Assembly: GCA_023313575.1 (NCBI GenBank)
Contig: JAJTTP010000010.1
Location: forward strand, 496,001-560,000
DNA from: Eutypella sp. D-1
Lineage: Eukaryota; Ascomycota; Sordariomycetes; Xylariales; Diatrypaceae
Reading direction: 5' to 3'
Length of the DNA: 64,000 nucleotides
Position 1 is the stretch's first letter. Each line of letters opens with the position of its first letter. Positions 12,385 through 23,961 of the stretch are shown in pieces. Below the pieces are notes generated by a model that ran no database searches, had not been told where the DNA came from, and saw only the letters and a list, made by a program, of their open reading frames with translations. The position numbers and the translations under genes were made by a program.

Positions 12385-13060
12385 TGCACATATTAGGCGT
12401 TGCTATTCTATATTTGCACAAAAATGAAAAAGTCTGACTTGCCAGAAAAAGAATTTCTTTCCCTTCTCAATCCATCATCTACATACTGTAGAATTTGCAC
12501 TCATCTCACAACCACCTTTTCTTTTTGCTCAGCGCAGAACCAACCTATCTCGCCCTTTATTAAATCATCACGTCTAATCATAAAACCTGTGATTTGCACC
12601 ACCGCTTGGAATTGTATTGCAAGTGCGTCAAAGAGGGGAGCTTTGGGTGTGAAAAGCACTATCACAGCTAGGTGCTGTACGCACCCAGAGCCCCTAAACA
12701 CAACTGGATGCACAAATAGTTCTCATACAGCCAAGTGGTCTACAACCAAAGGTATGAACTTCTATCTGTGATTCTTGCCAGTAAGTTTGGTTCTTAAAAG
12801 CAGAGGGTGGAGTGACATAGGGTTCATATGCAACCCAGGCACAAACTACCTGCCCCCCCTCCCCTCCCTCCAAAACACACACACACACTGTCACGGTAAT
12901 CACTGGGCCGACCAGAATCACCAGGAATGACATAAATGCAATAGATATTATATTGTGCCCTTGAAGCTATGTGTATTAGGAATGTTTTTCTCTCTGTCTT
13001 GAGAAACCACATACTACTATGGAATTTGTCATTATGTCTTCTTAGCCTTCAGTGTCGTGA

Positions 13061-13067
13061 CACACGC

Positions 13068-13114
<47 letters not shown>
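13061..13114. repeat. (CA)n microsatellite
   Basis: About 27 CA-type units with two early CG interruptions. On the minus strand it produces a spurious Cys/Val repeat frame, which was rejected as coding. Confidence 0.95.
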
Positions 13115-13116
<2 letters not shown>

Positions 13117-14009
13117 GATACAATAAACAACCCTAATCATTGTCATATACACTGCAAATACTGTGGCTACCCCTAACCTTACTGGAAACAGGTCTAAATT
13201 GGGTGTACTTGGCCATTGCTCAAATTGTGGCAGGAGTCTCAAGTCCCATTCTCCGTATTACAGCTTACCTTGAACTGGGTTCCATAAACGAAAGGAGGTA
13301 AACAGATTTACAAGGAAAGTATGTACTAGGATGCTCTTCTTACATCTGTATACTTATTAATATATTTACAGCCTGCAGGATCCTCCTCCAACCTACGCAC
13401 TAAGTTTAGGTGCAGTCTTTTCCACACACTCCTAGCACACTATTAATTTTCCCTTCAGGGGACTTCAGTTCTCCCCTTTCTGTCTATAGAGGAGGAAATC
13501 GTTCTGTCTGGATCTCTTCGCTTCTGATATCCCGTCCTCAGGTGGCGGCGCATTAAGTCGACTGTCTGAATCGGAGGCAAAGCTAGACGCAGCCCACCTA
13601 TCATCACCATTTCCCAACTCCAGGCTTTCTTAAAACAGAAAGTATAGAGTTACATTATACAGGACAGTATACAGGACGTGGTAAACCACAGCTTGATGAA
13701 CCTTATTTCGTTGGCGCAGCCTACCTAGATACTTAAAGAGTGTAAGTTCGGCCTCCAGACTCCAAGTTAGCTGATGGATCCTGGTGAGCCACCGCCAAGC
13801 CTAGACGCTTAATTTATTTAGCAGGTGTCGGATCTACAAATTCCTCGACGTTTGTGGCGCAGCTCACTTCCAAGGCTGTCAACAACACCAAATACTAGCC
13901 AATCAGCGCGCATCTACGGCCCTCATACCAGACGACTCACAGGTAGGTTACAGTGTTTACAATGTCAATAAACTTTTGCTAGAACTCACGATAATGACTA
14001 TTCACAGAT

Positions 14010-15750
14010 ATGCCCCCGAAAAGTACCAACAAGAAGGCCGATGGTGGCAAGGGCCAAGCTGCCCAAGCTGCCCAAGTTGCCCAAGCATCTGTCCCTGTCT
14101 ACCCAATCTCCGTAGCTGATAACGCCAGCGATGGCGTGGCGCTCAAAGAACTTCCGGATGATGCAGTACTCCTCAAGCGTGAGGATAAGAAACACGAAGA
14201 ACTCCTGTATACCCTGGGCCGTCTCTTCCGGGAGCAGTTTTCGGAGATGAGTAAGTGAACTGCTATCAAGCCAGGGAACTTGCCCGTCGTACTGACTTGG
14301 CACAGATAACGACAGAGTATACATTCTGGATAAACTCCCCAAGAACTATTTCCACCTGGAAATTTTTACCTCACCAGGTGGTAAAAGACGCGCAGATTAC
14401 TACATCTATGGTTATCCGCCAGATGAGAAGGGACACCGGCCGAGGTTCGCGTCAGCGAACCAATTCTTCCCTCACCTTATATGGCTTACATCAGGCAGCA
14501 CTGACAGGGGCAACTGTGCTTGTCAGTTCTGCAACAAAGAGAAAAAGGAGAGGCCTGCTTCATCTCGTGGCGATGTTCGAAAAGCGAAGCAGACTACTCG
14601 CACTGCTACTAGTGCTACTACTGCTACTGGAGCGAAGACGCCGCCTACGACCAGGGAACCTCAGCCAAGCGAGCCCCAGAATTCCAGCGGCGCCGGCGTA
14701 GACAACGCAGACGGAGCCCCGGGACCTGCTAGACCACCCATGGTGCAGTCGATCTTTCGGTCGGGTGAGGTAGTGTGGTGTCAGATCCAACCGCCGTCCT
14801 GGCGACTCGGCCTCCTCGTTCGGCCCGAGATGAGCGGCCGAAAGACCGAGTGGGTGGTCAGACAATTTACCCTCAACCACGTCCAACTCGACCCGAAAGA
14901 CCAGCTCAAAGACGAGAACTCCATCAGACCGTTCCTCGCATTTAGCGTTCCGGGCGTGGATGACTCTGCGTTGCCCGGTCTTGCGGGACAGGATATGTCA
15001 AACTTCGCATGGAACAGGCTGTTGGAGCAGTGCCGCGGCGATGACGTTCGACAGCGGAAGTTGGAGTTGGAAGCCTCTAAGATAGGCGCTGCCAACATTG
15101 ACCACTCATTCTCTACGTTCAACCGCTTGCCATCGAACAACCCTATGAGGGACACATACGGTGGCGCCTTCATTGGTTGTGAGCGCGTCCACATAGGTGA
15201 TGCGATCCGTATCCACCAGGCTGAGGGGATGGCCCTGGAGGGCCCTGACGGCAGCTTGATGCCTGTCGCAATGGGAATCAAGGATATATACACTGATAAG
15301 ATTGGTGCACTGGACCTCCACTTCGTCGGCGATATCTGGCGTATGGAGATGACCGACCAGCCGCCTAAGGTCCCGCTCCGCAATCTACCTGAGGATCTGG
15401 TAGCAGAGATGGAATTCCGTAACGGCGTGACCTCGCGCAACAGAATCTGGTACGAATGGGCTCGGATCAGGGAGAACAGCACCATCAGCAGGTTCCAAAT
15501 CCAGGGCCGATTCTATCCAACCGACCGACTCATGCCCCTCGCTAAGCCACAGGAGCACGCCGATGACGTGAAGCAGGGTAGGATCACAGAATTCAGGGCC
15601 CTAAACAATATGGGCGACTCCCAGAGCGTGGACCTGGGCCGGAAGCAGAACCGTTGGGAGGCGGTCAAACGCGTCATGTCAGAATCCCAGGGTGCGCTGC
15701 TAGACTTCGGACCGTCTGTGTGTGAGGAGTTCTTGGGAAACACTTCCTAA
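14010..15750 (+). CDS. Clr2-like transcriptional silencing factor
   Basis: A 561-residue protein with Clr2 (cryptic loci regulator 2) features. In fission yeast Clr2 belongs to the SHREC histone-deacetylase/remodeller complex that silences heterochromatin. Two exons, 14010-14250 and 14306-15750, are separated by a 55-bp intron (GTAAGT, GGCACAG). The N-terminus is basic (MPPKSTNKKAD), then carries three near-identical QAAQ-type repeats from a tripled 9-bp unit (about 14064-14090). The spliced product gives the family signature: VYILDKLPKNYFHLE, FTSPGGKRRADYYIYGYP, FASANQFFPHLIWLTS and a CACQFC cysteine pair, at about residues 82-150. A Ser/Thr/Ala linker leads to a second conserved region from about residue 225, starting FRSGEVVWCQI, with a BAH-like beta-rich look (GAFIGCERVHIGDAIRI, ALDLHFVGDIWR). 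Many Pezizomycotina carry several Clr2-like paralogues, so orthology to S. pombe Clr2 is not claimed. Confidence 0.85.
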
Positions 15751-18700
15751 AGTACGCAAGGAGTGAGCTCGTAGCTCGTGTATATTATAGATAGACTTTA
15801 GAGAGTCGCACACAGAATGGACACTGAATTTGATACTGCACCAATATGCAACCAGCGATGATGAAATAGTGATTGTTCCATCAAATCCTCAACTTCCAGA
15901 CCGACCATCAATTACTCTACTACTCTAGCTGATAGAATTCCGACAAGTTTACTCCCACATGCTAACTACAGCTCTGTAAGGATTATGTAACGTGTAGTCT
16001 TCGCCTTAAATTTTAGTGACCTAGCCTCTAATTACCGGTCCAAGCAGTTGGCAATATGAACGCAGCCTTGAGATATCTCAGACATCCGAAAGATATGACC
16101 ACCGGATTTTCGCCTTCACAAAACCGGGAGAAGCGTATACACTAACGTGCTGAAGGGTAAACCCTAATACTAGAGGTACATATGGCAGAGGGCTAAGGTA
16201 TGTCGTATCTCAAGGTCTTGCGGGAATAGGCAATAGCGGCAACATGGCGATGGCCAACAAGCGATAGCAAAAGCTGCACTTTGAGGGGGACTCGTCACAC
16301 TCTTCTAAGGGTCGAATGACTTTCGTGAGATTATGATGAACAGGCAAAGCCTTTTAGACAGCATGACACCGATGTGCGGAGAGCCCGGAGGGGATCATTC
16401 TTGTTATGAACAACCAGGCGGGCTTCTCGGCCGTTCGGGTAATATAGGGTCCACCGATCATCTGATGCAGGGCGGGAGAAACACCCAGGGCACCCGCGAC
16501 GGCACCGGCTGTCGTTCCGGACTCCTAGTAAGAGTAACTAGGGGATACTATGGGTATCCACCCACCACCCACCGAGCCACCAAGGGTTGCTAATTAATAC
16601 GCAGGTTAAGTTGCTAATTAGGGTAGGTAGTCGTCAATAAAGGAGGAGGGGCGGGGGCCAGGCTCGACTGGTCCCCCTTCCCGGCATCATAAGTTTGTCC
16701 ACCTAAAAGCACGCGTCGGAAGTTCGATAAATACTGTAATTACTGCATAGACTTGAATAGGAATAGGGAACGAAGAGCGAGATAGCCACTGCTCAACTAC
16801 TACATTTGTATGGACACCGGCCGGATGCTTCTGATTGACGGGAGACCAGGATGCGGGACACGTCATTTGGGGTCCCGGAGCTGTGTTTTTTTGTCTTGCA
16901 CATGCATGCTGGGATTATTCTTTCTCCCTCCCCCCACTGCGATACACATGGCGCGTGTGCGGTTAAGAGCATCCGGTGCGGGTTCCGGAGCAAAAATGTA
17001 TCCATCCGTATGCGCGTGGGTGGATTTCGCATTTTATTCTGTGGACTGCATGCTGCCTGTTTTCCCAACGTCGTAAGGCGAGCCGACGAGCAGAAACGAA
17101 AAGAATATGTCAAGACATCAAGCACACAGTAGATCGTTGATATAATACGAGACTATCCAAACCACTTGTTCCGTAAAGATATATGATATCTTATCACAAA
17201 CCGGAATATAACCACTCGCCACTCGGTAAATAAAATCCGATTGCGGCAGCGGTCTCGGCCGGTGCATCTGCCCGCCATTCTCCCCTGCGCGGCGTGGTCG
17301 CGGCAGCGGATCACCATCCCCGTATAACTAATTATGCCCCTAGGGGATTATCACTACCCCTTTACAGACCGGAAGCAAGATAATAATAAAGCTGCCGCCC
17401 ATGTATGTATCCCGGGGCTCGTCCTGTTCATGTCCGTAGATGGAACTTTGCATAATGGTGAACCTCGTGGCGTAAGGATTTACTCCCGTCTCCGGTTTCC
17501 CCTCTCCTAATCTTCCAAGCGATACCGATAGATGCCAAATGATCTCTGCATGGGTGTGGCGGCCCCAGTTGGGGTGTTGGGGTGTGAGAGGAGGGGGGAA
17601 GGACGCGACAAGAAAAAAGAAACCTTCGCACCTCAAATGCCAATACTATGATGCATGCGAGCCCGGCGTGCTGGAAACTCTTCATGGCGGGACATGACAG
17701 GTCTTATTCTACTGGTCCACAAAATTGCCATCGGAAACAGAACAGAAGCAACGAGTTGCACGCCCGAAGAGCGAGCTCGCCACGGGGCTAGGAGGCTTGA
17801 GGAGAACGTCACAGTGACAAACCTCTCGCATTCTAGCTATCCGAGAGGGCTTGAGGCGTTTTCTACTCGGCAACAGCGAATATATTGATCAATCATATAA
17901 ATGTCGATCCGAACATGTAAGGTCCCTTACGCGCCCGGTGGCTGGCGGGCTGGGTCCAAAATCCGACTTTTTCCCTACCCTGCTCTGGGTAAGCGCGGGG
18001 ACTGTACAAGGACATGTTATTGGGTAACGATGGTGTTGGGTATAATATCCACTGAAATGAACGAAAGCGAGCCGGGTAAGGGACGTCGGTGTGTGATATG
18101 GATGAGCAACCAAGCAAACAACATAGGCAGTCGTTAGTTCAGTACATTCGAGAAAGACAACAGGCAACATTGACTTGTAACGATAGGTACACTCCGTAGT
18201 CCAAAATGACTGCGTGGCCCCGGAACCACTCATAGTTAGGGGCCAATTACAATTAGAATCAGGCATGTACAAAGGCTCTTTAGAACCTCCTTGCCTCTTC
18301 ACACAGTCTGTACATACAACTCTCTCGGCGGCCAAGCGGCCCTAGGCAACCCTGAGCCCTGGCTCTGGCAAACGCTATGATAGTGGGCTGTTATGAAGGG
18401 AAAGTATTATGATCTCTCCTGGCCCGTGATGTGATGCATAGGCATATGCTGCACCAAGTGCAAACACGTAGCCATGCAACTTACCCATGTAATTATGTAT
18501 ACACATCCCGATCAAGGGATAAGAAAGGGCTAGGTCTCTGGCCTTGTGTCGGTAAGAATTTGTCAACGTGCGCACGTCCATTGCTTGTAATGCGGCACGG
18601 CATGTGCCGGCCATGCTAGCCGGGGTTCGTGGACAATAGTCAAGACAGATGAATAGGACATAAAATTCCTCGCTTCTTGGTAGGTAGCCTGGCAATTGGC

Positions 18701-21700
18701 AATTTGGCTTGCTTAGATACATACATGTAGTAGCAAAGGCTCATAAGCGCCGATATCGTAAGCGATCGTTACATGCTTAATGAAAGAGGTGAACGCCACG
18801 ACTTCCAACTGCCATGCGACAAGCGGTGAAAACCGCCAGCCCGCCAGTCTCGGGATTCGAGGCGGGAGGGCAGAAGAAACCGAGCGGAATTGTCAACAGT
18901 CCTGAAAGAGGATTCCGAAAGCACGCATAGTCGGTCTCCTAGTTAGTTACCTACGCCAACCGCTATCATGAGGAACGGGATATTGCAGTGACCTGCAGTA
19001 TCTTACTACCAAGATGCTGGCTGCACATGGTAGCAATTATGTACTCTTGCTGGCTGGACTTCCCAAACCCGGAGCTCTGGGGGCGCCGTTTGTGCGTTTC
19101 ACAGCACAGGGATCCTATGTCCCAGCGCTTCGGGATTCGAAGTTCGGTCAACCTTTAAATTATCTCCATCAACGGCCCGAGATCCCCAATTGGTTGGTCG
19201 ATAGAATGGAATCCAAATGGGATGGAGGAAGGGTGTGTTTTGGTACGAAAATGGACCAGTTTATACTGCACTTCGAGGTCTTGCTGACATTTTCCTATGG
19301 AGAACCCAAGATATGTTAATAAGACTAATTAGCAAACAACACAATGAACGTATTACCTGGTATCTACCGAGAGCCTTTTTCTCGAGTCAAAACCACAAAA
19401 TCCACCCACCCATGGGATGATCGCCGGGGCCTCTAGCTTGGTCCGTACAAACCTTGGTCAGTCGTATGATTTACCCATGCCCTGGAACTGGCGTGGATCA
19501 CTCCCTGATCGTCTCGCCCCGATGTTCCCCAAGACACCCCCCCTCCCTTCGCTGCCCCCCGGCCGAGAAAATTCCTTTTACGTACAGGGCTCTGGGCGTG
19601 AGTGATGTCAAAGTTATTTGTGCGCTGCCAGGAAGGTTACATACTAAGCATATTGGTCTGTTTCGTATCGTGATAAGAGCTTTTGGTTACATCAGAAGCA
19701 GGAGGCTTCTACGGCGCAGATGGCAAACTGATTCGCTAATCTTTTAAGGGTCTCGGCCTGTTTATCCATGTCTTTTCATCGCCCAGGCAATTACTGTGCA
19801 ATTCTGGCCACACAAATTTGCAAACCCGGTTCAATCGTCGTATCCAGAAAACTCCTAAAGTTATGTTTTAGTGCTGTTCAACTCGCCACGTATTCGTTGG
19901 GCAGGTGGTTTCATGAATTTCTAATTTTTGACGCGTATGCTAGAAACAGTGAACAATAAGCCAGCCGTACCATCAGCGGCCCGAGTAGCTAATAAGCAGT
20001 CACTTTTCGAGGAGTTTTTGTATCTATAGTTTCGCGGGGTCGTACGTCTGAAGCATTTTCGAGTCCATCTAGAGCGAGTCAATATCATATATACATACAT
20101 ATATGGATATTAGATTCGCACGGCCGAACAGCGCCTGACCAGCGCCTCCACAGTTACCAGACAACCGGTACAGCACAGTCAGCCGTAAGCGAGGCATGTA
20201 GGATATCGATCGGCTTCAGTTGGCTTATGGCTTGACGCTGGTTGAATTCAAGGTGTCATGTGAGACTGGTTATGCCAGGCAATCTGGTCACGAAGTTCGG
20301 CATTTGACTATAGACCCGGCGATACTATGTGTGTAATTATGATATGCTCGCATTGAGTATAGTTATATATACCTTGTACTCATCGTCAATAGTCACACTT
20401 ATTACCTAGTGTGAGCCCCCCGCACCGCACCGCACCCCCAACCTTTGCAGTACACTCCCCGAGTATCCTTTCTTTACCCCATGGACGTAAAGACTCTCTA
20501 GGTCTATTGTTGCCCATCAGTGGGCTCCTTTACGCAGCAAAAGAGCTAATTAACCCACTTAGCCTGCAAAGGGATGTGAACAGGTATACACAAGCCTCGG
20601 GCGAATGTCCCTTTTAGTCACACTGACCCAGGAGAAAGGAGAGAAAGCGGCGGGTCGAGCAGGGGGCTCACCCCCCCCTTCCAAGAAGCACGGCGGCTCA
20701 TCGACACCACGTACCGTACATATTATGACTTCCACATTCAATACGATCATAGTATAATATTACTTGCGTTGTATTTATATGAGAGTTGTCCTTTATACCC
20801 CTTTAGAGTGCTTCAACAAGTCATAGCCATAGCCCTAGACACATTACGCATAGGAGTTGAAATCTAGGAACACGAAATGGGAGGGGCACTGGCGCTATGG
20901 CATGCATATTGTAGTACTTCGTACGTCGTTACGTGAAACGAAGGGTCAGGAGAGCATGTTGGCGCTGCCTTCTACAATCTGATTGGGAATGGTTTCGGCT
21001 GGTTGGGCTGCCCGGCTCAGCACCCAAACTCCATTTGTGGAGTAGTAGATCAATCAAATCGCCGAGATGGAACGTTTTCCAGCGTCCCGTCAGCTTGGGT
21101 TAGAGCTTTTAGCATGCTGTAGCCCATAACTACATTACAGTATACAGTAGACACGAGTGTGCCATGCCTAGGTACCCCGTATGGTCCTTGGGGCACGACA
21201 TTAGCCACCTCACTAAGAGCGCTCTTACATGTAATAGTGCGCTCCTCGCAAGCCTGCGACGATAATGTGGTGGTAAGTTCCGCGTGTAGTGTGATCTCTA
21301 TCGTAGTAGATTTCCTATGGCGCGAATGTGTTGTCTACAACATAGGCGTGTGCTTTGTGTGTTGTGTTATAGATATTTGCCATTCTTAAATAATCCTTAG
21401 CCAACCAATAACCAAATCCTGACGCTCGGTGATGATAAGCGACGGTATGATAGAAAAGTTGGGACGATAAATGCCGCTATAGGAGAGTAACGGCTCTGGG
21501 GCTAGAAACTCCCGAACAAGTCAACCCTGTAGAGTTCTATGATTGTATCGTAAATCATCTTTGTCCACTAACCCGCCGATCCAAGTCAGACATACACATT
21601 TTGGGAGTTCCGAAGATCTGGGAATGAGGATGAACATGATTTGGCTATTTAACTACTCTATATAGTTAGGCACTGGACGTTTGATCATCTAGAAGGGAAG

Positions 21701-22776
21701 AAAAAATACGAAAATCTCGTCTAGGCCTACTAAGCAACTATGTAAGCCATCTAACTCACCAACCAGAAAATCAGTGTTTTCCAACAGTATGCCTTGTTAT
21801 GCCCAACGGCAGCTGGGATACCAGACAATGCTACCCAAAGCCTGGAACTTTACGTAGGTAGCGTACGATACAATGCTACTTTCACAGGCCCTATCCCCAT
21901 ACTATACCAATACCATCCCATCCCATCCTGGAGTAGGTATCCTATCCCGTCCTTAGTTAGAGCCAAGCCATCTCCACTGCCCAGAAATGATCCACATACT
22001 GTACCATCCCTAGGGTAAGGCGGGTACACTGTACGTACTGTAACCGATATGCTGGTGCCAAAGCCGGACTGGGAGACCGGGGCAGTGGACTGGATGGTCT
22101 ATTCTCTTTCCCATTGGGCTTCCCTGCTGGCGGCGCGGCGGCGTTACTGGCCTCCCACGCCCATCCCGGGCCATTAACTGTTACCTGTAGGGGCTCTTGG
22201 GGGCTGTATCCACATCCCCATATGAAGTATGGGCGGGTGCGTCCTCTCTAAAAGTGCAACTTTTGCCTTCCCACCATTTTGCCCCTTGTTTCTCTCCTTT
22301 TCTCTTCCTACATGTTTTGTTAACCGACAAAGAACAACTCCCATACTAACCTATCGAGAACCCAATCGACGATACCTGAACTCAACCATGGCCTCATAGA
22401 CACCGTCGCATACTCTTCTGCTCAGAGCGGAGCGAATACCTATCTCGCAACCTACACACACAGGAACACACGAGGAACACGGAGACACTACCACAAATTT
22501 ATGTTATAATATATAATTCGACCTACTAATCATTTCGCAATAATTCGCCACATTCATATATACGAAGCTCCCACCTTAGACTCTAACGTCGGCAATCGTC
22601 TCCATCGATACGAATGGTGAAGCTGTGCTGCCATTACCTCACGATATTCTACGTTGACGCCTTCCAATTCGCCTCAAAGGCACCACCATTCGCCCAAGGA
22701 GGAATCCTCCGGTACCGGCCAAGTAATCAAGAGCGCGAGAGCAAGTAAGCTCGGAAAAGGAGAAAAATCAAACAGG
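15751..22776. other. Large gene-poor interval
   Basis: Seven kilobases without a supportable gene. All frames longer than 60 codons either lack an ATG or show no domain, signal or codon pattern like the neighbours. Composition is near that of other intergenic DNA here, without the strong AT bias expected of heavily RIP-mutated repeats. Spliced small genes, non-coding RNAs or a diverged transposon cannot be excluded from sequence reading alone. Confidence 0.5.
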
Positions 22777-23961
22777 ATGAGCACACCGACTGAAACAGCG
22801 GCAGCGGCAGCTGCCGCGAGAGATGTGAAGGGGAAGGATCGCATTGGAAAAGTGTTCTACAGGGTCAGGACCGCGTTCAAGAGGGGTGAATCCCGTCACA
22901 AGTCTGCCAGGCCTGGCGTTGGCGAGCCAATGGTACCTGCGGCGGGCGCTGCGACAAAAAGGTAAATCATGTCTCAACTAGTGCGAGCTTTGCTGGCGCT
23001 GACCTGCGCTTTTCTAAGAAGTGAGCCCGCACCCACGGCCGCGGCGGCCGCCGCCACAAGGAAGCAGCCAGAATATCCAGACGCTACCAAGATTCCCAGG
23101 TCGCAGGTACACGAGGAGCGCGCGAAGAAGCTGGGAGCGAGATTCGGCTTAGAGATCAAGCCGAGCGAGTGGCATTCGACTGAGGGGGATGTATTACGAG
23201 TGGAGAAGTCTGTCCGCATGCGCATTCACCGCGAGTGCCACAGGTGTCATGCAGCATTCGGTGCAGCGCCTGAGTGTCCCGGTTGCAAGCACACGCGATG
23301 CAAGAAGTGCACCCGCTACCCGGCCAAGCGAGACGAGAGCGAGCAGCAAGCCAACCGGGAAAGGAGGGAGGCACTGGCCAAGAAGAATAAAGAATCCGCC
23401 CCCATTATTCCTAGCTACGACTACGAGTTTACCCCGGCTATCGTCCTGAAGCGCCCCAGCAAGACCGGCGGGCAGGACTTAGTCTACAAGAAACACCGGA
23501 TGCGCGTCAGAAGATATTGCCACCACTGCGATACTCTCATATCATCGCATTCAAAACAGGCCCGGACATGCGACAATTGTGGGCATCGCCGCTGCGGTGA
23601 TTGCCCTAGGAACCCGTAAGCTTTGCTATGACATGATACCCAATTTTATGATTTACCTTTGATGAAAACATGGACTGCGTCTAACAAACTTTATCTACAT
23701 AGTGATGAGAGACAAAAATACCCTTACGGCTACCCCAACGATGAACCTGGGGAGAAGTTCAAGGGCGTGCACTCGTGCCATTCCTGCAGCAAGAAATTCC
23801 CGCTGAACGCTGACGACGGCACTGAGTGTTCGGGCTGCTCGCACCAGAAGTGTCCAGACTGCCCCCGCGTCAAACCGCGGAAAGTCGAGCCCGAGATCGA
23901 TCCACAGATTCTAGAAAGCCTTCGAATGCGCTGGGAGGAGCTCAAAATTGACGAGAGCTGA
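22777..23961 (+). CDS. Protein with three Cys6-His zinc-ribbon-like modules
   Basis: A 346-residue product of three exons (22777-22961, 23019-23615, 23703-23961) with in-phase introns of 57 and 87 bp. The longer upstream frame begins at TTG with a stop upstream, so the first in-frame ATG (22777, context AGGATGAG) was chosen. After an Ala-rich basic N-terminus come three copies of one metal-binding-like module: CHRC-x9-CPGCKHTRCKKC (about residues 133-157), CHHC-x13-CDNCGHRRCGDC (about 228-255) and CHSC-x13-CSGCSHQKCPDC (about 285-312). All six Cys and the His after the fourth Cys are kept in every copy. Similar proteins are widespread in filamentous ascomycetes without assigned function. Zn binding is inferred from ligand spacing; RNA, DNA or protein binding cannot be told apart. 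It sits alone in a gene-poor region. Confidence 0.8.

Larger units (their letters stand above)
9822..14009. other. Gene-poor interval with degenerate repeats
   Basis: No gene is supported in 4.2 kb. Notable contents are a nested inverted repeat (12211-12260), a degenerate tandem repeat of about 30-35 bp (about 12265-12384) and a long (CA)n tract (13061-13114). Frames at 12423-12771 (+) and 12501-12713 (-) are open but unrecognised; the minus frame lacks an ATG. Confidence 0.55.

Noticed and set aside
12423..12771. Open frames on both strands near 12.5 kb
   Set aside because: No family recognised; the minus-strand frame lacks an ATG. Considered as a transposon remnant but without supporting motifs.
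13042..13242. Cys/Val repeat frame on the minus strand
   Set aside because: Produced by a (CA)n microsatellite, with no domain and no conserved flank.
17889..18335. 148-codon minus-strand frame
   Set aside because: Starts at TTG and contains no recognisable domain.
22654..22776. Longer N-terminus for the triple zinc-ribbon protein
   Set aside because: The extension starts at TTG and is closed upstream by TGA at 22618-22620; the first in-frame ATG is at 22777.
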